Below, piece by piece: positions 27,952 through 35,443 of a DNA stretch of 64,000 bases; within the stretch, counting starts at the first letter, position 1; the number at the start of each line of letters is the position of its first letter. The notes under the pieces are model-generated. The model was not told where the DNA came from and ran no database searches. It worked only from the letters and a program-made list of their open reading frames with translations. Source of the stretch: JBGRQA01 sp041725895 (GTDB lineage Bacteria; Bacteroidota; Bacteroidia; Bacteroidales; Marinifilaceae); assembly GCA_041725895.1 (NCBI GenBank), contig JBGRQA010000007.1, forward strand, positions 124,001 to 188,000, written 5' to 3'. Position numbers and translations under genes: made by a program.

Positions 27952-27981
27952 AAAAGGCCTGGGAGTTTCCCAGGCCTTTTT
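27952..27981. terminator. Bidirectional Rho-independent terminator
   Basis: AAAAGGCCTGGGA-gtt-TCCCAGGCCTTTTT, a perfect 13-bp stem flanked by A- and T-runs. It ends the Tricorn gene and could also serve the opposite strand. The following 40 bp (ACTAACTACTAACC, then AAAATCT) resemble the 3' core of the sRNA family but lack its promoter. Confidence 0.85.
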
Positions 27982-28064
27982 ACTTTAACCACTAACTACT
28001 AACCAAAATCTATTTCAACCCAACCCGGGGTTAAAAACCCGAAATGAGGTAAAAAAGTGTATCA

Positions 28065-28412
28065 CTACTTGGTGGCAACTGCCTCCACTTTTCTGGAAAC
28101 ATTAGGCCCCATACAATTTGTCGTTATTAGCTGTATTAGATATGCATATGGTCCATTGGGGCTTCTCTGGGCAATGTAAGCACAATGCCAATCAGTCCCC
28201 CAGCGTAAACCGGTATCCCAATCGTAATTGTTTTCATTATCCCATGACCATCTTTCCGTCTTATCAGTTGGCTCAGAAGGGAAATAATCAGTTGAATACA
28301 CATGAATTTGCCCCTGTTGCGCTCTAAATGGAGCATCGGTATTCCAGCGTAGCCATAAATTGCCTTGCTTCTCGTAAGCCTCCAGGTTCCATTGAAAAAA
28401 TGCTTGTGCCAT
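28065..28412 (-). CDS. Hypothetical tryptophan-rich protein
   Basis: 115 residues from the ATG at 28412; an in-frame upstream ATG at 28478 would add 22 basic residues. About ten Trp residues (FFQWNLEAYEKQGNLWLRWN; WSWDNENNYDWDTGLRWG), no signal peptide and no membrane segment. This looks like a small all-beta, possibly ligand-binding protein; I do not recognise the family. Isolated, opposite in strand to both neighbours. Confidence 0.6.
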   Translation of the reverse strand: MAQAFFQWNLEAYEKQGNLWLRWNTDAPFRAQQGQIHVYSTDYFPSEPTDKTERWSWDNENNYDWDTGLRWGTDWHCAYIAQRSPNGPYAYLIQLITTNCMGPNVSRKVEAVATK

Positions 28413-28888
28413 AACTGTTCGAATTTTACTTTCTCCTACTCTTTTTACAATTCGGCTTTTCGGATCCCGCCGTAACAATTACTAAATTTGATAGTAGCAA
28501 CTCATACAAATTTTATATTGTGCTTAGATAAAATGTTACCACCCCCTACTACAAATAGCATTTCTTACTACAGTTCAATCAACAAAATTGTCCCTTAAAA
28601 AAATGGACCACTTTTCACTAAATCAAAGTTGAGGAATAAAAATGAAGAAATGGGAAAAAAGGTCATAAGCGATCCAAAAGGTGTCATGAAAAGCACAATT
28701 AGAGGAATAAGAGGAAATACTATTCACAAAAAATATCCATTCAGACCACATTTAAGAAGGATATGTTAAACAACAACTTACCGTCCTCATATAAAACAAA
28801 GTTTAAACGCTACATATCAACAAATAAAGCCCAATATCCTTCGAAAAATATTAGGCTTACTACTTAACATTAAACACGAACTTTTCTT
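28413..28888. other. Intergenic stretch without a gene
   Basis: Nearly 480 bp of AT-rich sequence between the Trp-rich gene and the yciI-like promoter. No open frame, strong hairpin or repeat stands out. Confidence 0.5.
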
Positions 28889-28896
28889 TACATTTG
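28889..28896 (+). promoter_or_regulatory. TAnnTTTG -7 box for the YciI-like gene
   Basis: TACATTTG is an exact Bacteroidota -7 element, 82 bp before the ATG at 28979. TTAAC-type sequence (CTTAACATTAAAC) lies 20 bp upstream. Confidence 0.6.
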
Positions 28897-28978
28897 CCAC
28901 CAATAAAACAACACGGACAGAAAATATCAATTTGGTATCGATAACAAAATCACAAACAATCAACTAATAACTTATTCA

Positions 28979-29275
28979 ATGTTTATTATATCGCTGAATT
29001 ACAAAGCATCCTTAGAATCAATTGATCAGGAATTGGAAAAACACATCGAATATTTGAATGAACAATACGCTTTGGGAAATTTCATTGCATCGGGAAGAAA
29101 AGTTCCAAGAACAGGAGGAATTATCCTTTCCAAAATGAATAACAAAGAGGAATTGGAAAGAATACTGGACAAAGATCCATTCAAAAAGAAAAATTTAGCA
29201 GAATACGATATTACGGAATTCATTGCCAGTAAAACATGCCAAGAATTGACCTTTTTGTCAGAGGGCAATGAATAA
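28979..29275 (+). CDS. YciI family protein
   Basis: 98 residues, ferredoxin-like alpha/beta fold. Typical pattern: a start of hydrophobic strand plus YKASLESIDQELEKHIEYL, the loop IASGRKVPRTGGIIL, and DPFKKKNLAEYDI. Known of the family: small dimeric proteins of largely unknown role, some acting as dehalogenase-like enzymes; the His of the HxxH type is present in EKHIEYL. Single gene with its own promoter; convergent with the sRNA copy at 29298-29389. Confidence 0.85.
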   Translation: MFIISLNYKASLESIDQELEKHIEYLNEQYALGNFIASGRKVPRTGGIILSKMNNKEELERILDKDPFKKKNLAEYDITEFIASKTCQELTFLSEGNE

Positions 29276-29297
29276 AACACAAAAGAGAAAAATGCTT

Positions 29298-29389
29298 AAA
29301 GGCCAGGATCCCCACCCCGGCCTTTTAACTAACCTAAATCTCTATCTATAAAAAAACTACTTTTACTAGTGCTGTTTTGTTCTCAGCTT
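29298..29389 (-). ncRNA. Predicted sRNA family, copy 1
   Basis: On the - strand, transcription is predicted to start about 5-8 nt after the TACTTTTG box and to end in the hairpin AAGGCC...GGCCTT with a T-run (29298-29326). The core TATAGATAGAGATTTAGG plus TTAGTT just before the terminator is shared with copies 3 and 4. No start codon with a usable frame is present. It lies about 125 bp downstream of the response-regulator gene, same strand. Confidence 0.65.
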
Positions 29390-29395
29390 ACATTA

Positions 29396-29451
29396 CAAAA
29401 GTAAAACATAGTACCGTTAAGAACTGCTAACGGAGGTTAAAGAAACTTAAG
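29396..29451 (-). promoter_or_regulatory. Four-repeat operator and promoter of sRNA copy 1
   Basis: Read on the - strand: CTTAAG-N4-TTTAAC-N4-GTTAGC-N4-CTTAAC, then 12 bp, then TACTTTTG (29396-29403). The half-sites begin at + positions 29416, 29426, 29436 and 29446, an exact 10-bp pitch. The last half-site overlaps the -33 region, as for class II activation by OmpR/PhoB-type regulators. Confidence 0.65.
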
Positions 29452-29514
29452 AGTGTTACATATCTGGGGTTAAAAAACCGGACGGGGATGTAAAAATAAC
29501 ACACACAACACAGC

Positions 29515-30189
29515 TCACCGACAAACAAAACGATAACCCACTCCTCTGACATTCTCAATTCTTAGATTCTCATCAACTTTTAGCAAACGCCTTATCCTGG
29601 TGATAAACACATCCATGCTTCGCCCGGTAAAGTAATCATCATCACCCCAAACTGCATTCAAGATTTCATTGCGTTTTAACAAAGTATTTCTATTCACATA
29701 AAAATAGTGCAACAAGCAAGCCTCTTTGGCGGTTAACTCCTTTACAATTCCGTTGTGAACCAATTGCAACTCTTCGGGAAACAATGTATAGGCACCCAAC
29801 CGACACTCCTCCTTTTCCCTTGTCTGACTGCGGCTTAAAATATTTCGGATTCGTAACACCAGTTCGTCCGGTTCAAATGGTTTGGAAATATAATCATCAG
29901 CCCCAAGCTGAAGACCTCTGATTCGGTCTTCTTTCTGATTTCGTGCAGTCAGAAATATGAAAGGGATATCCATTTTTGCTCGAATAGCTTCTGCTGTTTC
30001 GAAGCCATCCATTAAAGGCATCATCACATCCAAAATACAAAGATCGGGTTCAATTTCCTCAACCTTTTCATTCGCCTCCTTTCCATCGGTGGTTAGAAAT
30101 GCATCATACCCATTCATTTCGATATACATCTTCAGAACATTTCCCAAATCAATATCGTCCTCTGCAATTAGTATTCTATGCTTTTTCAT
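29515..30189 (-). CDS. OmpR-family response regulator (RprY-like)
   Basis: 224 residues. Receiver domain 1-115 with the acidic pocket EDD (about 10-12), phospho-acceptor Asp in CILDVMMP, Thr in FLTARN and Lys in YISKPFEPDE. A C-terminal winged helix (about 130-224) follows with GRSMDVFITRIRRLL and VRGVGYRFV. Known of the family: dimer binding tandem direct repeats. It overlaps the 3' end of the kinase gene by 14 nt and is co-transcribed with it. The RprY resemblance rests on the recognition-helix phrase and is moderate. Confidence 0.9.
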   Translation of the reverse strand: MKKHRILIAEDDIDLGNVLKMYIEMNGYDAFLTTDGKEANEKVEEIEPDLCILDVMMPLMDGFETAEAIRAKMDIPFIFLTARNQKEDRIRGLQLGADDYISKPFEPDELVLRIRNILSRSQTREKEECRLGAYTLFPEELQLVHNGIVKELTAKEACLLHYFYVNRNTLLKRNEILNAVWGDDDYFTGRSMDVFITRIRRLLKVDENLRIENVRGVGYRFVCR

Positions 30190-31564
30190 CGCTACTTTTT
30201 AAGATGGGTAATTTAATAACAAAACCGAGGCCGGCTTCGTAACTTTTATCAAGCTCAATACTTCCCTTATGAGCGTTAACCGCACATTTCACAAGATGAA
30301 GGCCCAATCCCAGACCTTTGGTATTTCCTTTCCCTGTTGAACCTCGATAAAACTTACCAAAAAGCTTCTGCCTATCCTCCCTGGATACCCCAGGTCCATT
30401 ATCTCTGAATCGAATCACAAATTCCCCTCCTTTTCGAAGAGTTTCAACCATTACTTCCACCCTGGGTTTATCAGAATATTTTATCGCATTATCAATTAAA
30501 TTATTCATCACCGTTGTCAGATAAAATTCATCAATTAAAATATGATCATCACTTTCCGTGTAATGTTTTGACACTGTCAACGCATTTAATTTTAAAAGAT
30601 ATTCATCAACACATGCATCAATAAGTCTGTGCACAGATTTCTTTTCAAGCTTAATTCCCCGCTCACCGTTACTAAAAAGAGACAGATCCATTGCATTATT
30701 CACCATTTGCTTTAATCTTGCTGCCTGCCTCTCAATGATACTGGCATTTGAACTCACTACCTCTTCATCACCTAACTGCTTTTTTAATAGACTAGAGACC
30801 AAAGTTATGGTACTCAATGGAGTATTGAATTCATGTGTGATGTTGTTAATGAAATCGCTTTTCATCTCAGAGATCCGTTTTTGCCGGTACAAATTCTTAA
30901 CAGTAAGAAAAAGCAATACGATTACAACCAGAAATACGATCAGGGAGATAGCTATTTCAGCGCGCATATTTGACAAAAGAACCCACTGCTTAGCAGGAAA
31001 ATTAGATTGCAGGCAAATTTCTATATAGTCCTTCTCTCCTATATAGTAGAAGGTATGCCGGATTGCCCGCCCCTCAAGTTTACCATTTTTGTAGATCTCG
31101 AGAGCTTGACACGGGACATTATCACCTACAATGGTCTTATGGCCCTTATCGGTTTTCACCTTCAATTTGGTCACAGAAAAAGCATAGCTGTATTTGGTAA
31201 GAATGTTCTGGTTCTTCAACTCCTCCATCACGAGCGAATCAATTCTTGAGAAACCAAACATTCCCCTTTCCAGACTCTTCTTCAAGCTGGATAGCTCTTT
31301 AACACTTAGCTTCTCTTTCCCTAAATCAAGGGACTGCCAGTTAAAATCATCCCGAAAAGCTTGAAGTCCCACTCTGGTATTCTTTGCCTCCTCAAAAAAA
31401 ATCCGTGCCACCGTTTGATTTGCTGCCAATTCAAACTTATTGCGTTCAAAATTAAAGGCCTTTTGCAAAAAAAGAAACAAAACCACGGGGACCAGACCCC
31501 CTATAACCCCCAAAGGCAAAGCAGTATAGAATATTCTATTTTTTCTCGTTTCGATTTGACTCAT
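30176..31564 (-). CDS. Membrane sensor histidine kinase
   Basis: 462 residues from the ATG at 31564; an ATG at 31597 would add 11 residues. Membrane segment 1 is at about 14-34 (LPLGVIGGLVPVVLFLFL), then a periplasmic sensor of about 170 residues, then segment 2 (ISLIVFLVVIVLLFLTV). The H-box HEFNTPLSTI, N-box NLIDNAIKYSD, and G-boxes RDNGPGV and GLGLGLHLV are complete. It phosphorylates the overlapping regulator. A perfect TATCTTTG box lies only 4 bp before the ATG, so transcription would start at or inside the start codon. Confidence 0.9.
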   Translation of the reverse strand: MSQIETRKNRIFYTALPLGVIGGLVPVVLFLFLQKAFNFERNKFELAANQTVARIFFEEAKNTRVGLQAFRDDFNWQSLDLGKEKLSVKELSSLKKSLERGMFGFSRIDSLVMEELKNQNILTKYSYAFSVTKLKVKTDKGHKTIVGDNVPCQALEIYKNGKLEGRAIRHTFYYIGEKDYIEICLQSNFPAKQWVLLSNMRAEIAISLIVFLVVIVLLFLTVKNLYRQKRISEMKSDFINNITHEFNTPLSTITLVSSLLKKQLGDEEVVSSNASIIERQAARLKQMVNNAMDLSLFSNGERGIKLEKKSVHRLIDACVDEYLLKLNALTVSKHYTESDDHILIDEFYLTTVMNNLIDNAIKYSDKPRVEVMVETLRKGGEFVIRFRDNGPGVSREDRQKLFGKFYRGSTGKGNTKGLGLGLHLVKCAVNAHKGSIELDKSYEAGLGFVIKLPILKSSDEKA

Positions 31565-31568
31565 GAAG

Positions 31569-31576
31569 CAAAGATA
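31569..31576 (-). promoter_or_regulatory. TAnnTTTG box for the kinase/regulator operon
   Basis: CAAAGATA on + is TATCTTTG on -, an exact -7 box ending 4 bp before the kinase ATG. If it is real, the mRNA is leaderless. Confidence 0.45.
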
Positions 31577-31601
31577 TACATAAAGGTGAAGCACCAAAAG
31601 G

Positions 31602-31637
31602 CTTTAACTTAACATTAACACAGCATTAACAGTTAAG
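31602..31637. promoter_or_regulatory. TTAAC direct-repeat array between divergent genes
   Basis: Five TTAAC/TTAAG units in 36 bp, three of them at 11-bp pitch (starting 31604, 31615 and 31626). The array lies between the kinase operon (-) and the HEXXH protein gene (+). It resembles an OmpR/PhoB-type operator and the sRNA operators. A TTACTTTG near-match -7 box at 31653-31660 could serve the + gene. Autoregulation and co-regulation of the + gene are inferred. Confidence 0.55.
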
Positions 31638-31689
31638 CATTCTCATTTCCGGTTACTTTGCATCAGAACATTAACAAAAAAGAAACATC

Positions 31690-32982
31690 ATGAAAACAAC
31701 AACCACAATCATTTTCCTGGCTCTTTTAAGTTTCACCCTGTATGGAAAACAGGATGAAATAAATGTCCTAAAAGCAGAACAGTATTTCAAAGAAGCCAAA
31801 ACCTTATGCGATCAAGACGCTGGAAAAACATGGGGAATCAATCTCTATGGCCCCATACTGTTTGTGGATGCGAAAACTAGAAAAGTAATAAGCAACGTTC
31901 AGGACGCCATGGGAGAATTGAAAAAAGAGGGAAATGTATTCGTAGGAATGTATCCCAAATCAAGACCAATAGCGAATACCGCACTGGAATGGAATGGCAC
32001 CAAATGGACAATGGTGATCTGGCAAGCACTCAGTTCCGACAAAAACACAAGGAATCACTTAATAATGCATGAGCTTTGGCATCGCATTCAGGATGATATT
32101 GGATTTCGATCCCAACCTTCAAAAAATACACATCTTAACCAGTTGGACGGCCGATTCCTACTAAAGATGGAATGGTCAGCCTTAGGGAAAGCCGTTGAAA
32201 CCAATGGTAAAAAGAGGGCAAAACATCTGGAGAATGCATTACTTTTCAGAGAATACCGAAGAAACATGTACAGCGGCAGTGCCGAAAAGGAAGCTCTGTT
32301 TGAAATGCACGAAGGCTTGGCAGATCATACCGGCTTAAAGCTCAGTGGAGCCTCTGAAAATGAAATCCGGGAGATTCTAAGCCATAAAGTAAAAACAAGT
32401 TTGAAACGACACACCCTCCTGATGTCTTTTGCCTATACATCCGGCCCTCTCTACGGATATCTTCTGGACGCTTCGGGGATCAATTGGTACCAAAATCTTA
32501 AACAAACGGATGACTTAGGCGAACTGATCAAAAAGGCTTACGGGATAAACCCAAATCCAACCAACACCATCGATCATCTTTATGCTGAATACAACGGAGA
32601 AGAACTAATTCAGAAAGAAAAAAACTATGAAGAAGAAATGCAAGCGTTTCTAAAGAGCTGTAGGGATCGGTTCCTATCCAATCCAAAACTAATAATACCA
32701 ATGAGCATGTGCCGGATATCGTTCAATCCGCATACTGTTGTTCCTTTCGAAGATCATGGTACAATCTACAAAACATTCAATGCTTTCGGCAAATGGGGAA
32801 AACTAAAAACCGACAAAGGAGCCCTAGTTACACCAAATTGGTCAAAAGTAATTGCCGATGCGCCTGACAAGGATTTTAAGTCCGACAATTGGGAACTAAT
32901 TCTCAACGAAGGTTGGAAAATTGAAAAAAAGGAAGACGGAAACTACTATGTGGTAATGAACAAAACCGAAAAGACAAAGTAA
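31690..32982 (+). CDS. Secreted HEXXH-type putative metallopeptidase
   Basis: 430 residues. Signal peptide about 1-19 (TIIFLALLSFTLYG). Zincin signature MHELWHRIQ with H127, E128 and H131; about 75 residues later EMHEGLADHTG (E205, H207, E208) could supply the third ligand. No other recognised domain. Divergent from the sensor kinase across the TTAAC array, so it is probably controlled by that system. The HEXXH function is inferred from motif and export; I do not recognise the family. Confidence 0.65.
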   Translation: MKTTTTIIFLALLSFTLYGKQDEINVLKAEQYFKEAKTLCDQDAGKTWGINLYGPILFVDAKTRKVISNVQDAMGELKKEGNVFVGMYPKSRPIANTALEWNGTKWTMVIWQALSSDKNTRNHLIMHELWHRIQDDIGFRSQPSKNTHLNQLDGRFLLKMEWSALGKAVETNGKKRAKHLENALLFREYRRNMYSGSAEKEALFEMHEGLADHTGLKLSGASENEIREILSHKVKTSLKRHTLLMSFAYTSGPLYGYLLDASGINWYQNLKQTDDLGELIKKAYGINPNPTNTIDHLYAEYNGEELIQKEKNYEEEMQAFLKSCRDRFLSNPKLIIPMSMCRISFNPHTVVPFEDHGTIYKTFNAFGKWGKLKTDKGALVTPNWSKVIADAPDKDFKSDNWELILNEGWKIEKKEDGNYYVVMNKTEKTK

Positions 32983-33006
32983 AAACCTTACTGACAGTAT
33001 CAACCT

Positions 33007-33031
33007 CCGTCGGGGCTCCAACCCCTGACGG
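33007..33031. terminator. GC-rich hairpin between convergent genes
   Basis: CCGTCGGGG-ctccaa-CCCCTGACGG forms a bulged stem between the HEXXH gene (+) and the Mth938-like gene (-), followed by ACTTCTTTT. Probable shared terminator. Confidence 0.5.
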
Positions 33032-33052
33032 GGTAACTTCTTTTCCGACTCC

Positions 33053-33436
33053 TCAGCAAGTAACATGAAACAATCCCACAACCTTCTCCTGAAAGGAATT
33101 CCATAACTGAATTGCCGTAGGAGTAGCTGAAATATGTGCCTGTAATTGATGGGCTTTGACAATTTGTTTAGCAGGCTCAGAGAGCTCCACTGTATCGTAT
33201 TGCCCCGCTCCAATTATTAAATGCACAACCCCTTCCTCCATCACATATTGCAACTCCTCCTCTGAAATACAGTGTGAAGTACCATACACTCGTTTGGAAA
33301 GCTTCTTTTTCCGCTTGGTAATGTCCCCTATACTATTGATAACTACATCGTGATCATAGGTTTCGCCCTCAATGGTGATATAACCAAAAGAGGTAGAATT
33401 GATATGAGGTTTCATTGAAATAAAGTATTGGTTCAT
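33053..33436 (-). CDS. Mth938-like domain protein
   Basis: 127 residues, preceded by the strong ribosome site AAGGGAAAG. The pattern INSTSFGYITIEGETYDHDV, then YGTSHCISEEELQYV, GVVHLIIGAGQYDTVELS and ISATPTAIQLWN matches the Mth938/NDUFAF3-like fold. Known of the family: small alpha/beta proteins, biochemical role unclear in bacteria. Cytoplasmic, single gene. Confidence 0.8.
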   Translation of the reverse strand: MNQYFISMKPHINSTSFGYITIEGETYDHDVVINSIGDITKRKKKLSKRVYGTSHCISEEELQYVMEEGVVHLIIGAGQYDTVELSEPAKQIVKAHQLQAHISATPTAIQLWNSFQEKVVGLFHVTC

Positions 33437-33536
33437 CTTTCCCTTAATTTACAACAATTAAGTCTTCGAAAAGAATATTTCTTTTCAAAGGGAAACAAAG
33501 GTGCTATATTACAGCGATATAAATTGGTAAAACGCG

Positions 33537-33634
33537 AAAAGGCCGGAGCTGCAACTCCGGCCTTTCTACTAACCTAAATCTAACCTATAAAAACTGTCAC
33601 TCTAAAACGTGACACTACTACTTGCTTTGTTTGA
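33537..33634 (-). ncRNA. Predicted sRNA family, copy 2
   Basis: The - strand transcript is predicted to start just after TATTTTTG and to end in the perfect stem GGCCGGAG-ttgcag-CTCCGGCC plus T-run (33537-33565). An extra internal hairpin (AGTGTCACG...AGAGTGACAG) is unique to this copy. The core GGTTAGATTTAGGTTAGT is conserved next to the terminator. It lies 100 bp upstream of the Mth938-like gene on the same strand but is terminated before it. Confidence 0.65.
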
Positions 33635-33639
33635 TAATA

Positions 33640-33695
33640 CAAAAATAAGGGCTATTGGGCTTAAGAGCTACTAACAGAGGTTAAAGAAGGTTAAA
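33640..33695 (-). promoter_or_regulatory. Four-repeat operator and promoter of sRNA copy 2
   Basis: On the - strand: TTTAAC-N4-TTTAAC-N4-GTTAGT-N4-CTTAAG, 12 bp, TATTTTTG (33640-33647). The 10-bp pitch and 12-bp gap are identical to copy 1, although most other bases differ. Confidence 0.65.
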
Positions 33696-33836
33696 TCCTC
33701 AAGATTTACAGCAACAAAAGAATAAAGCTTCTTTTGGAGGAGAACAAAGGTCATGAATTAAAATTAGAACGTACATGAATAATTCAGCACAATCCCATCG
33801 CTTCAATCTGTCAAAACAACTCCTGCCCCTCAAAAA

Positions 33837-33869
33837 AAAGGCCTGTTCCGTTATCGGATACAGGCCTTC
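33837..33869 (-). terminator. Terminator of tcdA
   Basis: On the - strand, AAGGCCTGTATCCG...GGAACAGGCCTT is followed by TTTTTT. It lies 20 bp after the tcdA stop. Confidence 0.85.
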
Positions 33870-33889
33870 TATTGTGTGTTTAAATATTC

Positions 33890-34705
33890 TTATTCCATCT
33901 CAACAAGCTGGTCGATCTCCTTGTAAATGGATTGAATCACCAAACCGGCAAGCGTAAAGCCAAAAATCGCGGTAATGTGTGCCAGAGAACCGTTAATGGT
34001 TGCCTTCTTACTGCACCACTCGTGATTCACAAGGTCAGGATCTCCTGGGCCATTCTGTGCCTTTGGACACATGCACTTTTCGGTTCCACAAGCAGTTTCC
34101 GATCCGCAATTCTCAAGCACTTCATCACTATATACACAAAGAAAATCTTTCTCGGGCATACCTACCTTACGTACCATTTTGCGAATCTTTCGGGCCAAAG
34201 GACACCCCTTCACATTCCAGAAAGAATCAACACGTACTCTCGTAGGATCTACTTTTAGGGCCGCTCCCATAGAAGATACCAATACACCATCTAATTTACT
34301 TGCCGTACGAATTAAATGAACCTTGCTCCCCAGAGAATCAATAGCATCAATAATGAAATCGTACTCTTCCAGATTGAACTCCTCAAAATTGTCTTTACTA
34401 TAAATCTTTTGAAGAGCAGTAATCTCAGCTTGGGGATTAATCTCCAGCAAACGCTCCTTCAATGCTTCCGTTTTCACATGCCCCACAGTTTTGGATGTGG
34501 CCATTAATTGACGATTGACATTGGTTACACATACCCTGTCTGAATCCACGATAGTTAGCTTCGTAATACCCGTTCGAATTAAACTCTCAGCACACCAGCT
34601 ACCAACTCCCCCAATTCCAAAGAGGATCACCTTCTTCTCGGCCATTATTGCCATACGTTCTTTGCCCAATAGCAATTCTGAACGATGAAATATTCCTTTG
34701 CTCAT
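33890..34705 (-). CDS. tcdA: tRNA threonylcarbamoyladenosine dehydratase
   Basis: 271 residues, ThiF/E1-like. The ATP-binding Rossmann motif GIGGVGSWCAESL (about 30-42) is followed by IVDSDRVCVTNVNRQLMA, the adenylation Arg/Gln site, DAIDSLGSK and a Cys-rich stretch (CGSETACGTEKCMCPKAQ). Known of the family: TcdA/CsdL cyclises t6A37 to ct6A in ANN-decoding tRNAs using ATP. The C-terminus contains a hydrophobic helix (TAIFGFTLAGLVIQSI), typical of the family. Single gene with its own terminator. Confidence 0.9.
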   Translation of the reverse strand: MSKGIFHRSELLLGKERMAIMAEKKVILFGIGGVGSWCAESLIRTGITKLTIVDSDRVCVTNVNRQLMATSKTVGHVKTEALKERLLEINPQAEITALQKIYSKDNFEEFNLEEYDFIIDAIDSLGSKVHLIRTASKLDGVLVSSMGAALKVDPTRVRVDSFWNVKGCPLARKIRKMVRKVGMPEKDFLCVYSDEVLENCGSETACGTEKCMCPKAQNGPGDPDLVNHEWCSKKATINGSLAHITAIFGFTLAGLVIQSIYKEIDQLVEME

Positions 34706-34889
34706 TCTCTACAAATCAAAAATTCAATCGGGGACAAAAATAATAAATTGTATTGCTTGACCATGATCTACAGGAAAATATTAGAATGAAAATATAATTT
34801 AAACACTTAAATAAGTATCTCCAGGATTTCAAATTGAAATTCAGATTCTTCTCCAGCTTACTAACTTTAAGAATCAATTCTTCCAATGC

Positions 34890-34986
34890 AAAAAGGCCGG
34901 AGAAAACACTCCGGCCTTTTTACTAACCACTAATTACTAACCTAAATCTCTATCTATGAAAAACTATTACTATTGCTCTTAACTTA
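34890..34986 (-). ncRNA. Predicted sRNA family, copy 3
   Basis: - strand transcript of about 97 nt from the TACATTTG box to the stem GGCCGGAG-tgtttt-CTCCGGCC with flanking A- and T-runs (34890-34921). The core CATAGATAGAGATTTAGG then TTAGTAATTAGTGGTTAG is shared with copy 4 almost base for base. It lies between divergent tcdA and the U32 peptidase gene, where no protein-gene terminator is needed. Confidence 0.7.
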
Positions 34987-34991
34987 CATTA

Positions 34992-35047
34992 CAAATGTAG
35001 AGCATATTCCAGTTAAGAGCTGCTAACAGAAGTTAAAGAAGCTTAAA
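34992..35047 (-). promoter_or_regulatory. Four-repeat operator and promoter of sRNA copy 3
   Basis: On the - strand: TTTAAG-N4-TTTAAC-N4-GTTAGC-N4-CTTAAC, 12 bp, TACATTTG (34992-34999). Half-sites start at + 35012, 35022, 35032 and 35042. Confidence 0.68.
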
Positions 35048-35148
35048 ACCAGGTTGTAACGGGAAATTCATCCCCATTTATCATTTTGAATATTCTGTGA
35101 ACTTACACTGGTTATCAATGTTCTCCTTACATACCACCTCATAAACGC

Positions 35149-35245
35149 AAAAAGGCCGGAGAAAACACTCCGGCCTTTTTACTAACCACTAATTACTAAC
35201 CTAAATCTCTATCTATAAAAAACTATTACTATTGCTTTTAACTTA
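35149..35245 (-). ncRNA. Predicted sRNA family, copy 4
   Basis: Near-identical tandem duplicate of copy 3, about 260 bp away, with only a few substitutions through promoter, core and terminator (35149-35180). Both strands of the terminator have poly-A/poly-T flanks, but only the - strand has the promoter. No coding frame. Confidence 0.7.
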
Positions 35246-35250
35246 CATTA

Positions 35251-35306
35251 CAAATGTAGAGTATATTCCAGTTAAGAGCTACTAACAGAAGTTAAAGAAG
35301 TTTAAA
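35251..35306 (-). promoter_or_regulatory. Four-repeat operator and promoter of sRNA copy 4
   Basis: On the - strand: TTTAAA-N4-TTTAAC-N4-GTTAGT-N4-CTTAAC, 12 bp, TACATTTG (35251-35258). Half-sites start at + 35271, 35281, 35291 and 35301. Confidence 0.68.
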
Positions 35307-35443
35307 ACAAAACATTAGTAAGGAATAGTTTTTACGGTTCTTCTTTTCCGGACAATAATAGACGATCGCGGATTCCAATACATTTATGACTCCTCTTTTT
35401 CTATTCCACTTTTGATTGTATCTTCGCATAAAATTGAGGAATC

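Noticed and set aside
34890..35306. Repeats near 35 kb as a CRISPR array
   Set aside because: Only two tandem units of about 165 bp, with promoter and terminator inside each; no short repeat-spacer pattern and no cas genes.
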